Assembly (NCBI GenBank): GCA_910585615.1
Contig: CAJUFO010000084.1
Span: 1-18,700 of the forward strand
From: an uncultured Acetatifactor sp.
Lineage (GTDB): Bacteria > Bacillota > Clostridia > Lachnospirales > Lachnospiraceae
Reading direction: 5' to 3'
Length of the DNA stretch: 18,700 bases
The notes under the pieces were generated by a model. That model ran no database searches, was not told the DNA's origin, and saw only the letters and a program-made list of their open reading frames with translations. Both the position numbers and the translations under genes were made by a program. Below are positions 1-6,578 of the stretch, piece after piece (positions within the stretch are counted from its first letter, which is position 1; each line of letters starts with the position of its first letter).

Positions 1-2
1 CC

Positions 3-218
3 CTTGGGGGGCCTCTTGCAAACCCCCACTTGAAGTGGGGGTTGGTGACTTTGAAGGACGGGGCCCAGGTGGAGAAGAATTCCCGGCTGGTGGCCGAGGT
101 GAAGAAGTGGGTGGATGAAGAGTACGCGGGCGGCCGGGTCACGGTGATGACCGATGAGGAGATCGTGGCCTGCGTGGAGCGGGTCTGCAGGGAACAGAAT
201 CTTTCCCTAGGCGGCTGA
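3..218 (+). CDS. Unrecognised reading frame, probably the C-terminal end of a gene entering from the left
   Basis: The frame is open from the window edge to a TGA at 216-218. If it were a separate small gene the first usable start is a TTG at 30, giving 62 residues, but that start lies inside the inverted repeat at 21-43 and has no ribosome binding site, so a truncated or interrupted C-terminus is more likely. From about position 48 the codons are G/C-ending and look truly coding. The peptide is charged and probably helical, with segments such as NSRLVAEVKKWVDEEY and MTDEEIVACVERVCREQ and two cysteines. I do not recognise the family. The junction between the hairpin and the coding-like part may be an insertion boundary. 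Confidence 0.4.
   Translation, partial: LGGPLANPHLKWGLVTLKDGAQVEKNSRLVAEVKKWVDEEYAGGRVTVMTDEEIVACVERVCREQNLSLGG
21..43. repeat. Perfect 11-bp inverted repeat (strong hairpin) at the left edge
   Basis: Positions 21-31 (AACCCCCACTT) are exactly reverse-complemented at 33-43 (AAGTGGGGGTT) with one base between, so the DNA or RNA can fold into a GC-rich hairpin with a small loop around CTTGAAG. No U-tract follows, so it is not a classical terminator. Short perfect GC hairpins of this kind occur at the ends of IS200/IS605-type elements and in dispersed REP-like repeats. That assignment is inference, because the sequence to the left is not in the window. Confidence 0.6.
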
Positions 219-437
219 GCCGGAACCGGAATCTGTCTATGCCGTGTCGGGAGCGGATAGCCGGAAGCCGGTGAGCCGAAGCCGCTCTTATGTGGCGAGC
301 GGCGGATCGTCCTGGCCTTTGCCCTGGCGGAGCGGTATGGGGGCAGGGCTGCCGGAACAGAAAGGATGGAAAGCAGTGTCTTAGATGGAAGGCCCGGACA
401 GAAGATGGGCTTTCCGGGGAGGTTAGAGCAAGAGGAA
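219..437. other. Intergenic gap with a 7-bp hairpin, upstream of the GntR gene
   Basis: This 219-bp gap is rich in GCCGGA/GCCG repeats. It holds a perfect stem GCCGCTC (281-287) / GAGCGGC (297-303) with a 9-nt loop and no U-tract. It could act as an inefficient terminator for the upstream frame. I find no convincing promoter for the following regulator. The gap includes the alternative ATG at 366 for that gene. Confidence 0.35.
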
Positions 438-1136
438 ATGGGAAGTTATGACGTAAGGCAGGAGGTCACTGACAAGTACTCCCTGCGGGGCCGCGTGTTC
501 AACAAGCTGCGGGACGATATCCTCAGCGGGAAATACGCGGAGCATGAGGAGCTGAAGGAGGTGGCGATCGGCGAGGAGATGGGGGTCAGCCGCACGCCAG
601 TGCGGGAGGCATTCCGGCAGCTGGAGCTGGAGGGACTGATTCAGATTATCCCCAACAAGGGCGCCTATGTTACAGGCATCACGGAGAAGGATGTGAAGGA
701 CATCTACATGATCCGCTCCCGCCTGGAGGGGCTGTGCGCCCGCTGGGCTACGGAGCACATCACCGAGGAGCAGATGGATGAGATGGAGGAGAATGTCTAC
801 CTGGCGGAGTTCCACGCTAAAAAAGGGCATCTGGAGCAGCTGGCGGAGCTGGACAACCGTTTCCATGACATCATGTATGAGGCCTGCGACAGCAAGATTC
901 TGGAGCATGAGCTGAAAGCCTTTCATGAGTATGTACTCCGGGTGCGGAAGAAGACCCTGGCCAATGTGAACAGGGGGCCGAAATCCAATGCGGAGCACAA
1001 GGGGATTATGGAGGCCATCAAGGCGGGGGACGGGGAGCTGGCAGAGCAGCTGGCCCATCAGCACATGATAAATGCCTACGAGAACATGGTCAAAAATGGA
1101 TTGCGGGAGGCCTATGCCAAAGAAGAACGAAAATAG
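438..1136 (+). CDS. GntR-family transcriptional regulator, FCD (FadR/VanR) subfamily
   Basis: A cytoplasmic DNA-binding regulator. Residues 16-80 form a GntR winged helix with the recognition-helix signature GVSRTPVREAFRQLELEGL and the wing PNKGAYVTG. Residues about 86-215 form an all-helical FCD ligand-binding domain. FCD domains usually hold a metal with one Asp and three His, and D139, H143, H187 and H207/H209 here fit that set, so the effector is probably a small carboxylate bound through the metal. The length of 232 aa is normal. The ATG at 438 is preferred because the family starts about 15 residues before the winged helix. An in-frame ATG at 366 would add 24 residues that do not resemble the family. 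The gene lies 171 bp before icd on the same strand, so control of isocitrate or citrate metabolism is possible but only an inference. Confidence 0.9.
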   Translation: MGSYDVRQEVTDKYSLRGRVFNKLRDDILSGKYAEHEELKEVAIGEEMGVSRTPVREAFRQLELEGLIQIIPNKGAYVTGITEKDVKDIYMIRSRLEGLCARWATEHITEEQMDEMEENVYLAEFHAKKGHLEQLAELDNRFHDIMYEACDSKILEHELKAFHEYVLRVRKKTLANVNRGPKSNAEHKGIMEAIKAGDGELAEQLAHQHMINAYENMVKNGLREAYAKEERK

Positions 1137-1138
1137 CC

Positions 1139-1214
1139 AGTAAAGCGACTTTACTCTTTAGTGCCGTCGCGCAGCGACTTAAATAGAAACAGCCCATGGG
1201 CTTGAGGTGCCCAT
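1139..1214. repeat. Cluster of three short hairpins between gntR and icd
   Basis: Three perfect inverted repeats lie in 76 bp: AGTAAAG/CTTTACT (1139-1145/1149-1155, 3-nt loop), GTCGC/GCGAC (1166-1170/1174-1178, 3-nt loop) and ATGGGC/GCCCAT (1196-1201/1209-1214, 7-nt loop). The last overlaps the 10-bp palindrome GCCCATGGGC (1192-1201). The octamer AGCGACTT occurs twice (1144-1151 and 1173-1180), so alternative pairings are possible. ATGGGC recurs at about 1277. None of the stems has a U-tract. This could be a dispersed palindromic repeat or a structured leader of icd; I cannot tell which from one copy. Confidence 0.55.
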
Positions 1215-1307
1215 AGGATTTACGGACGCACGGCTAAGCGGCCGGAAATGCTATGCGGGGAAGTGCCGAGAGCGCATGGGCGGAACTGGAATGGAGGAAG
1301 TTTTTAG

Positions 1308-2516
1308 ATGAAGAAGATAGAGATGACCACACCGCTGGTGGAGATGGACGGGGACGAGATGACCAGGATCCTCTGGCAGATGATTAAAGACGAGCTGCTG
1401 CTCCCCTATATCGACTTAAAGACCGAGTACTATGACCTGGGCCTGGAGCACCGCAATGCCACGGACGACCAGGTCACGGTGGACTCCGCCAACGCCACGT
1501 TGAAGTATGGAGTGGCCGTGAAATGCGCCACCATCACCCCCAATGGAGCCAGGATGAAGGAATATGACCTGAAGGAGATGTGGAAGAGCCCCAACGGCAC
1601 CATCCGCGCCATCCTGGACGGCACGGTATTCCGCGCCCCCATCCTGATCAACGGCATCGTGCCCTATGTGAAGAACTGGACCAAGCCTATCACCATCGCC
1701 CGCCATGCATACGGCGATGTGTACAAGAATACGGAGATCAAGGTGCCCGGGCCGGGCAAGGCTGAGCTGGTGTTCACCGGGGCGGACGGGACCCAGATCA
1801 GGGAGCTGATCCATGAGTTCACCGGAGCGGGCATCCTCCAGGGCATCCACAATACGGAGAAGTCCATCGAAAGCTTTGCCAGGGCTTGCTTCGCCTATGC
1901 AATAGACACAAAGCAGGATCTGTGGTTCTCCACTAAGGACACCATTTCCAAGAAATATGATCATACGTTCAAGGATATCTTTCAGGAGATTTTTGAGGCG
2001 GAGTACAAGGAGAAGTTCAAGGCGCTGGGCATCGAGTATTTCTATACCCTGATAGACGATGCGGTGGCCAGGGTGATCCGCTCCGAGGGAGGCTTCATCT
2101 GGGCCTGCAAGAATTATGACGGGGATGTCATGTCCGACATGGTGGCCACGGCCTACGGCGACCTGTCCATGATGACCTCCGTGCTGGTGTCGCCCTCCGG
2201 CGTCTACGAGTACGAGGCTGCCCACGGCACGGTGCAGCGCCATTATTACAAGCATCTGAAGGGGGAAGAGACCTCCACCAACTCCATCGCCACCATCTTT
2301 GCCTGGACGGGAGCGCTGCGCAAGCGCGGGGAGCTGGACGGCAATAGGGCGCTTATGGCATTCGCCGACAAGCTGGAACTGGCCTGCGTGAAGACCGTGG
2401 AGGACGGGAAGATGACCAAGAGCCTGTCCCTGATCTCCACCTGTGAGAATCCGGTCATCCTGAACAGTCTGGACTTCATCAAGGCCATCCGGGAGACTTT
2501 GGACAGTCTGCTGTAA
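1308..2516 (+). CDS. icd: NADP-dependent isocitrate dehydrogenase, type II (homodimeric)
   Basis: Oxidatively decarboxylates isocitrate to 2-oxoglutarate with NADP+ in the cytosol, supplying 2-oxoglutarate for glutamate synthesis. The 402-aa protein belongs to the eukaryote-like subfamily II and aligns almost residue for residue with human IDH1 at the active site. Visible residues are T77, S94 and R100 in KSPNGTIR, R109, R132 in IARHAYGDVY with Y139, K210 in STK, D250 in TLIDDAVAR, and D273 and D277 in YDGDVMSDMVA. R311-H312 in GTVQRHY match the NADP-phosphate-binding Arg-His pair, which supports NADP rather than NAD. The start has GGAGGAA at about 1293-1299, 8-9 nt before the ATG. The gene stands alone: neither citrate synthase nor aconitase is adjacent here. 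Downstream is a convergent gene across a strong hairpin. Confidence 0.97.
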   Translation: MKKIEMTTPLVEMDGDEMTRILWQMIKDELLLPYIDLKTEYYDLGLEHRNATDDQVTVDSANATLKYGVAVKCATITPNGARMKEYDLKEMWKSPNGTIRAILDGTVFRAPILINGIVPYVKNWTKPITIARHAYGDVYKNTEIKVPGPGKAELVFTGADGTQIRELIHEFTGAGILQGIHNTEKSIESFARACFAYAIDTKQDLWFSTKDTISKKYDHTFKDIFQEIFEAEYKEKFKALGIEYFYTLIDDAVARVIRSEGGFIWACKNYDGDVMSDMVATAYGDLSMMTSVLVSPSGVYEYEAAHGTVQRHYYKHLKGEETSTNSIATIFAWTGALRKRGELDGNRALMAFADKLELACVKTVEDGKMTKSLSLISTCENPVILNSLDFIKAIRETLDSLL

Positions 2517-2546
2517 AACAGAGAACTTGTTGTTTGGTATGGAATA

Positions 2547-2581
2547 ACCGGCCCGGTGGCTGTAGGCGGCACTGGGCCGGT
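2547..2581. terminator. GC-rich hairpin between convergent icd and the small orphan gene
   Basis: A 12-bp stem, ACCGGCCCGGTG (2547-2558) pairing with CACTGGGCCGGT (2570-2581) with one G-U pair and an 11-nt loop. It begins 31 nt after the icd stop and lies just 3' of the convergent gene's stop. No U-run follows on either strand, so it is a candidate bidirectional, non-canonical terminator or mRNA-end stabiliser. Confidence 0.5.
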
Positions 2582-2591
2582 AGGCTGTGCC

Positions 2592-2828
2592 TTAGAGAGA
2601 GCAGGGGCTGTCATTATAGACAGGACATACGATGTTTCCCTGAGAGAATAATCTATCAGATTCGGCATTTGTTTCCTTGCCGATAAATTGTATCGTATAG
2701 GTTCCGGAATTCTCGTTTTTTACCAGTAGAATCCAGGTGTCATATATGTCACTGAGCTGTTTTTTATCTCTGATTTCCATACCGATATATAAATCGTCTA
2801 TCTTGAATTTACGTTCCCTTGCGGTCAT
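2592..2828 (-). CDS. Small uncharacterised protein (78 aa), Lachnospiraceae-type
   Basis: I cannot assign a function. The 78-residue peptide is soluble, with an alternating beta-like pattern (KFKIDDLYIGMEI, DTWILLVKNE, GTYTIQFIGK) and a C-terminal VCPVYNDSPCSL. The elements IDDLYIGM, LSDIYDT, FIGK and NDS resemble a family of short uncharacterised proteins I recall from Lachnospiraceae; that recollection is unverified. The start at 2828 is chosen because the family-like part begins there, with a weak AAAGAG about 8 nt upstream. A longer reading from 2867 would add a lysine/arginine-rich leader. It lies 61 nt downstream of the ABC-F gene on the same strand and is probably read through from it. 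Its base composition is distinctly more AT-rich than all its neighbours, which may mark later acquisition or relaxed codon selection. Confidence 0.65.
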   Translation of the reverse strand: MTARERKFKIDDLYIGMEIRDKKQLSDIYDTWILLVKNENSGTYTIQFIGKETNAESDRLFSQGNIVCPVYNDSPCSL

Positions 2829-2889
2829 ATAACAATCTCTTTTTCTTTTTCGTTTAAGCCTATGCATTTCTGTAATGTGAAATCTGGAT

Positions 2890-4854
2890 TTATTCCGCCA
2901 GGACCTCCCACTCCGCATACAGCTTTTCCAACGTTTCCTGGAGTCCGGCCTGCTCGGTGGTAAGCTCCTGGAGCCGGGCCACCTGTGTCCCGATGGCGGG
3001 GTCGGAGAGCAGGGCATCGATTTCGGCGTTCCTGTCCTCCAGGGCGGCGATTTTTTCTTCGCATTTTTTCAAATCGTTCTCTTTCTTGCGGATCCGCGCC
3101 TGTTCCTCCTTTTTGGCCAGCCAGTCCTGCTTCGCGTCAGGCTCTATGGATTTGGCGGAGCTGGCGGAAGCGGCCGTGCCCGCGGAAGAACTGTCAGGGA
3201 GGGTGGCGGAAGCCGTCCCGGTCTGCGGAGCCCCCACAGCCGCCATCACTGTGTCGTGCTTTTCCAGATAGTAATCATAGTTGCCGATATAGTTCACGAA
3301 CCTCTGGGCCGTCAGGTCCAGGATTCGGTGGGCCGTCCTGTTGATGAAGTATCTGTCGTGGGACACATACAGCACCGTGCCCTCATAGCTGTTCAGCGCG
3401 TCCTCCAGGATTTCCTTGGAGGCGATGTCCAGATGGTTGGTGGGCTCGTCCAGAATCAGGAAATTGGCGTTGCCCAGCATGAGCTTGGCCAGGGACACCC
3501 GGCCCCGTTCCCCGCCGCTTAAGCTCTCGATGCGCTTGAACACATCGTCCCCGGTGAACAGGAAAGCGGCCAGGATGTTCCGGATCTCCGTATTGTTCAG
3601 ATAGGGATAGTCGTCGGAGATCTCTTCGAACAATGTCTTCTCCCTGTGAAGCACATGGTGCTCCTGGTCGTAGTAGCCGATCTCCACGTTCATGCCCAGG
3701 CGGAAGCTCCCGCTGTCCGGCGGCAGCACCCGGTTGAGGATTTTCAATAGCGTGGTCTTCCCGGTGCCGTTGTCGCCGATGACGGCCACATGCTCCCCCC
3801 GCTTGATTTCGAAGTCCACGTTTTCGAACAGGAGCTGGCGGCCGAAGGCCTTGCCCAGCTTTTCCACGGTGAGCACATCGTTGCCGCTCTGTTTCCTGGG
3901 GGTGAGGCGGATGCGCATGTCCGTCCGGACCTCCGTGGGCTTTTCCAGCACGTCCATCTTCTCCAAGAGCTTCGCCCTGCTCTCGGCCCGTCGGACGGAC
4001 TTCTCCGTGTTGCAGGAGCGGAGTTTCTCGATGACCTCCTCCTGGTGCCGGATCTCCCGCTGCTGGTTCAGATAGGCAACCATGGCGGCGGCCCGCAGCT
4101 GTTCTTTCTTCACGGCATAGTCAGAATAGTTGCCGGTAAAGACCGTGGACTTGGTCTGATCGATCTCGATGACCTTGGTGGCGATCCGGTTCAGGAAATA
4201 GCGGTCGTGGGAGACGATGATGACCGCGCCCTTGTAGTTCATCAGATAGGTCTCCAGCCAGGCGATGGAGTTCATGTCCAGGTGGTTGGTGGGCTCGTCC
4301 AGGATAATCAGGTCGGGCCTTTGCAGGAGGAGTTTGCCCAGGGCCACCCGGGTCTTCTGGCCGCCGGAGAGGGTGGACACGGGCTTGCCGAACTCTGACT
4401 CCGGGAACCCCAGGCCTTTCAGCACCCCTGTGAGCTCGCTTTTGTAGAGGTATCCGTCCCCTGTCTCGAAAGCGTGGGTCAGGGAGGCGTACTGCTTCAT
4501 CAGGGCCTCCAGGGCGCTGCCCTCTTTTGCCTGCATGGCCAGCTCGCACTGGCGGATGCGCCGCTCCAGGTCCACCAGGTGCTGCTTTACCGACAGAAGC
4601 TCCTCATAGATGGTGTTGGCAGTGTCCACGGCGCCGTCCTGGGCCAGATACCCCAGGGTCTTACCCTTGGACAGGGTGACAGTGCCCTCATCCGCCGCCA
4701 TCTCCCCCACCAGGATGCGCAGCAGGGTGGTCTTCCCTGCGCCGTTTACGCCTACGATGGCCGCTTTTTCGTAATCTTCTATATGGAAGCTGACATTTGC
4801 CAGCACCCTGTTCTCCAGGAACGCTTTGCTTATGTTGTGGCAAGACAGTACCAT
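2890..4854 (-). CDS. ABC-F family ATPase (YdiF/Uup-like), two nucleotide-binding domains plus C-terminal coiled coil
   Basis: ABC-F proteins have no membrane domain. They bind the ribosomal E site and act as translation factors or, in some lineages, as antibiotic-resistance proteins. The 654-aa protein has domain 1 with Walker A GVNGAGKT (35-42), signature LSGGQ (162-166) and Walker B LDEPTNHLD (185-193). A charged helical linker, the P-site-interaction region, spans about 240-320. Domain 2 has Walker A GDNGTGKT (360-367), LSGGE (445-449) and LDEPTNHLD (468-476). A Ser/Ala/Thr-rich spacer then leads to a C-terminal coiled coil (about 575-654). The start at 4854 is supported by AGGAGAAAGGA just upstream and by N-terminal family alignment; the frame remains open further upstream to 5085 but that stretch is the promoter region. 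A housekeeping YdiF-type role is more likely than drug resistance, though sequence alone does not settle this. Confidence 0.93.
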   Translation of the reverse strand: MVLSCHNISKAFLENRVLANVSFHIEDYEKAAIVGVNGAGKTTLLRILVGEMAADEGTVTLSKGKTLGYLAQDGAVDTANTIYEELLSVKQHLVDLERRIRQCELAMQAKEGSALEALMKQYASLTHAFETGDGYLYKSELTGVLKGLGFPESEFGKPVSTLSGGQKTRVALGKLLLQRPDLIILDEPTNHLDMNSIAWLETYLMNYKGAVIIVSHDRYFLNRIATKVIEIDQTKSTVFTGNYSDYAVKKEQLRAAAMVAYLNQQREIRHQEEVIEKLRSCNTEKSVRRAESRAKLLEKMDVLEKPTEVRTDMRIRLTPRKQSGNDVLTVEKLGKAFGRQLLFENVDFEIKRGEHVAVIGDNGTGKTTLLKILNRVLPPDSGSFRLGMNVEIGYYDQEHHVLHREKTLFEEISDDYPYLNNTEIRNILAAFLFTGDDVFKRIESLSGGERGRVSLAKLMLGNANFLILDEPTNHLDIASKEILEDALNSYEGTVLYVSHDRYFINRTAHRILDLTAQRFVNYIGNYDYYLEKHDTVMAAVGAPQTGTASATLPDSSSAGTAASASSAKSIEPDAKQDWLAKKEEQARIRKKENDLKKCEEKIAALEDRNAEIDALLSDPAIGTQVARLQELTTEQAGLQETLEKLYAEWEVLAE

Positions 4855-4909
4855 TGCTCTATCCTTTCTCCTGTGAAACCTATGATTTCCGATACATTGC
4901 TGTGGATAT

Positions 4910-4938
4910 ATTTTACTGTGGAAAAAGGGAACTGTCAA
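4910..4938 (-). promoter_or_regulatory. Sigma-A-type promoter of the ABC-F gene
   Basis: On the minus strand TTGACA (4938-4933) is followed after exactly 17 bp by TAAAAT (4915-4910). This is a perfect -35 and a 5/6 -10. Transcription would start near 4903, giving a leader of about 50 nt with the AGGAGAAAGGA ribosome binding site near its end. A CTGTGGA direct repeat (4900-4906 and 4916-4922) brackets the -10 and is a possible operator half-site pair. Confidence 0.75.
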
Positions 4939-4955
4939 TGCGGATGAAAAAGGAT

Positions 4956-4984
4956 TTGCGCGAAAGGGGAAATTGTTGTAAAAT
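4956..4984 (+). promoter_or_regulatory. Promoter of the ArsR-type regulator gene
   Basis: TTGCGC (4956-4961) is followed after 17 bp by TAAAAT (4979-4984). It points away from the ABC-F promoter, and the two -35 boxes are only 17 bp apart. A transcript would start near 4991, which excludes the in-frame ATG at 4983 and supports the downstream ATG at 5046 as the start. Confidence 0.55.
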
Positions 4985-5045
4985 GGCAACAACGACAAAA
5001 AGTTTTCTGAGAATGACAGATGAGAGAAGAGAGAAGAGGGTGCTG

Positions 5046-5390
5046 ATGGAAGAGAACACGTATCTCCATGTAGATAAAGAGACATTGAAGCAGATTGACG
5101 AGAAGATGCCGCCCCAGGAGGAGCTGCTGGATCTGGCGGAGTTCTTCAAGGTGTTCGGGGACGGCACGCGGCTGAAGATTCTGTACGTGCTGCTGGCCGC
5201 GGAGATGTGCGTCTACGACATCGCCATGGTGCTGGGCATGTCCCAGTCGGCGATTTCCCACCAGCTGCGGGTGCTGAAGCAGATGGATCTGGTGAAGAAC
5301 CGCCGGGAGGGCAAGACCATATTCTACTCCCTGGCGGATTCCCATATCGTCACGATTTTAAGCCAGGGGCTGGATCACATCGAGGAGTGA
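5046..5390 (+). CDS. ArsR/SmtB-family metal-responsive repressor
   Basis: A 114-aa winged-helix dimeric repressor. The DNA-binding core includes FFKVFGDGTRLKILYVLL and the recognition helix MSQSAISHQLRVLKQMDLV. The segment EMCVYD corresponds to the ExCVxD alpha-3 motif of the family. The C-terminal helix DSHIVTILSQGLDHIEE reproduces the alpha-5 zinc-ligand spacing of SmtB (D-x-H-x10-H-x2-E), so Zn(II) or a similar ion is the likely signal; this is inference from ligand spacing. The start at 5046 has GAGGG about 5 nt upstream, fits the usual 100-120 aa length and lies downstream of the predicted promoter. No metal pump, chaperone or uptake gene is adjacent: the downstream gene is convergent and the upstream one is a divergent ABC-F ATPase. 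The target may be the shared divergent promoter region or a distant gene. Confidence 0.92.
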   Translation: MEENTYLHVDKETLKQIDEKMPPQEELLDLAEFFKVFGDGTRLKILYVLLAAEMCVYDIAMVLGMSQSAISHQLRVLKQMDLVKNRREGKTIFYSLADSHIVTILSQGLDHIEE

Positions 5391-5401
5391 AGTGAGCGGC
5401 A

Positions 5402-5426
5402 GCGGCGCATATCAGTCCTGCGCCGC
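5402..5426. terminator. Hairpin at the convergence of arsR-type and DUF5050 genes
   Basis: A perfect 8-bp stem, GCGGCGCA (5402-5409) and TGCGCCGC (5419-5426) with a 9-nt loop. It lies 11 nt after the regulator stop and overlaps the last codons of the opposing DUF5050 gene. There is no U-tract on the plus side, so terminator function is only plausible. Confidence 0.4.
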
Positions 5427-6437
5427 CGCGTCCTTCGCCCCCTGGAACACTTCGTAGGTGCTGCTCCCCAAAGCCGAGTGGTAGATGGTGGTGTCGTCCT
5501 GGAATTCCTGGAAGTACACATACCGGGAGGTCATGTTGATGTTGTGGTAGATGCCCTCGGCAATCACTGTAGGGTTGCTGCCGTCCGTCCCCATGCATTT
5601 CAGGGCGGCGTCCTGCCCGTTGGTCTGGTAGTAGACATAGCCGCCGCCCACATTGAAGCATTCGATGCGCTCATCGGCCAGCACCTGGATCACGTCCTGG
5701 GAACGGGAGTAGCGGCAGAGCCTGTAGTCGTTGGCTACGTCCATGTAGTACACGTAATCCCCCTCCAGCACGGGGTTCCACAGATTGCCCCTCCAGATTT
5801 CCCTGGGGGCATCGGTGGCGGTGTCCAGGGCGTAGAGGAAATGGTTGCCCTGGGTGCCGTTGTAGTAGATGATGCCGTTCTCGGCGCAGGCGGGGTTGAT
5901 TTGGTAGTCGGCCAGCTTCACTTCATCGGAATTGTCTATCTTCATCTTGGAGAAGGAGATGTCGTCATTGTAGGCGGTGAGGAAGTACAGGTAATTATTC
6001 ACAAGCTGGGCGGTGACCACTACCTTGGTGGTCAGGGAGGTGGCGTTGCTGCCGTTGAGCTTGCAGCGCTGGAAGGTCCGCAGGCCCAGGGCGCCCGAGA
6101 ACCCCGAGTCCTCGTAGGAGATGCCCGTGTGGTAGTAGTAGAGATATTTGCCGCCGGCCAGGATGTTGCGCACCTCCAGGGAGTTGAGCCTGCGGAAATC
6201 GGTCTCGTCCGGGTTCATGGCGAAGAGGCCGCCCTCGGGGAAGGAGTTCAGGAAATAGACGGTGCCGTCATATTCGCAGAAGCGCCCGTCGTTGTTCAGG
6301 TTGCCGGCAGTGTTGCCCACGGTGCCGTCGGGATTCATGACCACGCGCTGGGTCAGGGCCAGCAGGACCACCACGCCTGCCAGCAAGGCGACGATGATGA
6401 CGCCCAGTACGATTTTTACAGATTTCTTTAATCTCAT
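5412..6437 (-). CDS. DUF5050-type membrane-anchored beta-propeller-like protein
   Basis: A 341-aa protein with a short basic cytoplasmic N-terminus (MRLKKSVK), one transmembrane segment (about residues 9-29, VIIVALLAGVVVLLAL) and no cleavage site or lipobox that I can see, so the rest should be extracytoplasmic and anchored. The remainder has repeated aromatic blade-like motifs (YLYYYH, YLYFLT, IIYYNG, YVYYMD, YVYYQT, YVYFQE), each followed by a residue read-out segment. This is typical of DUF5050, a clostridial family of unknown function resembling TolB/WD-like propellers. The start at 6437 has GGAGGT 7 nt upstream; an ATG at 6458 lacks a ribosome binding site. It is transcribed alone, divergent from pheA and convergent with the ArsR-type gene. 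A role in binding at the cell surface is possible but unproven. Confidence 0.85.
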   Translation of the reverse strand: MRLKKSVKIVLGVIIVALLAGVVVLLALTQRVVMNPDGTVGNTAGNLNNDGRFCEYDGTVYFLNSFPEGGLFAMNPDETDFRRLNSLEVRNILAGGKYLYYYHTGISYEDSGFSGALGLRTFQRCKLNGSNATSLTTKVVVTAQLVNNYLYFLTAYNDDISFSKMKIDNSDEVKLADYQINPACAENGIIYYNGTQGNHFLYALDTATDAPREIWRGNLWNPVLEGDYVYYMDVANDYRLCRYSRSQDVIQVLADERIECFNVGGGYVYYQTNGQDAALKCMGTDGSNPTVIAEGIYHNINMTSRYVYFQEFQDDTTIYHSALGSSTYEVFQGAKDAAAQD

Positions 6438-6466
6438 GTGGATACCTCCAGATTTCATTCATTTCT

Positions 6467-6495
6467 ATTTTACACCCCTTTTTGCTTGCTATCAA
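6467..6495 (-). promoter_or_regulatory. Promoter of the DUF5050 gene
   Basis: On the minus strand TTGATA (6495-6490) is followed after 17 bp by TAAAAT (6472-6467), placing a start near 6460, about 23 nt before the ATG. It lies immediately beside the presumed pheA promoter, so the two are divergent and close to overlapping. Confidence 0.7.
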
Positions 6496-6503
6496 GATTG
6501 TTT

Positions 6504-6512
6504 TGGTATAAG
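6504..6512 (+). promoter_or_regulatory. Extended -10 promoter, likely driving the pheA to HAD gene run
   Basis: TGGTATAAG matches an extended -10 (TGN-TATAAT with one mismatch). A fitting -35 is poor: TTGCTT at 6482-6487 has a 19-bp spacer. An alternative pair is TTGTTT (6498-6503) with TAAGAT (6521-6526), 17 bp apart. No T-box, terminator-antiterminator pair or Phe-rich leader peptide is visible in the roughly 65-nt leader, so pheA attenuation is not supported. Confidence 0.4.
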
Positions 6513-6578
6513 ATAGAAAATAAGATGGAAATTAAGAAAGAAAAAGGATAAAAAGCCTAAGACAAAGGAGTCGCAGAT

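Noticed and set aside
2890..4854. Antibiotic-resistance (ARE) ABC-F identity for the first ABC-F gene
   Set aside because: The linker and C-terminal coiled coil resemble housekeeping YdiF/Uup-type factors, and no resistance or mobile-element context is present.
4797..5045. Longer versions of the ArsR-type protein starting at 4797, 4983 or 5013
   Set aside because: They would begin upstream of or inside the predicted promoter or lack a ribosome binding site, and would exceed the usual length of the family.
4855..5085. N-terminal extension of the ABC-F frame beyond the ATG at 4854
   Set aside because: The extra 77 residues do not resemble an ABC-F N-terminus, and the region holds a consensus promoter and the proper ribosome binding site for the 4854 start.
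6513..6578. Leader peptide or attenuator before pheA (ATG at 6525, MEIKKEKG)
   Set aside because: It has no Phe codons, and there is no terminator hairpin with a U-tract and no T-box motif, so attenuation is not supported.
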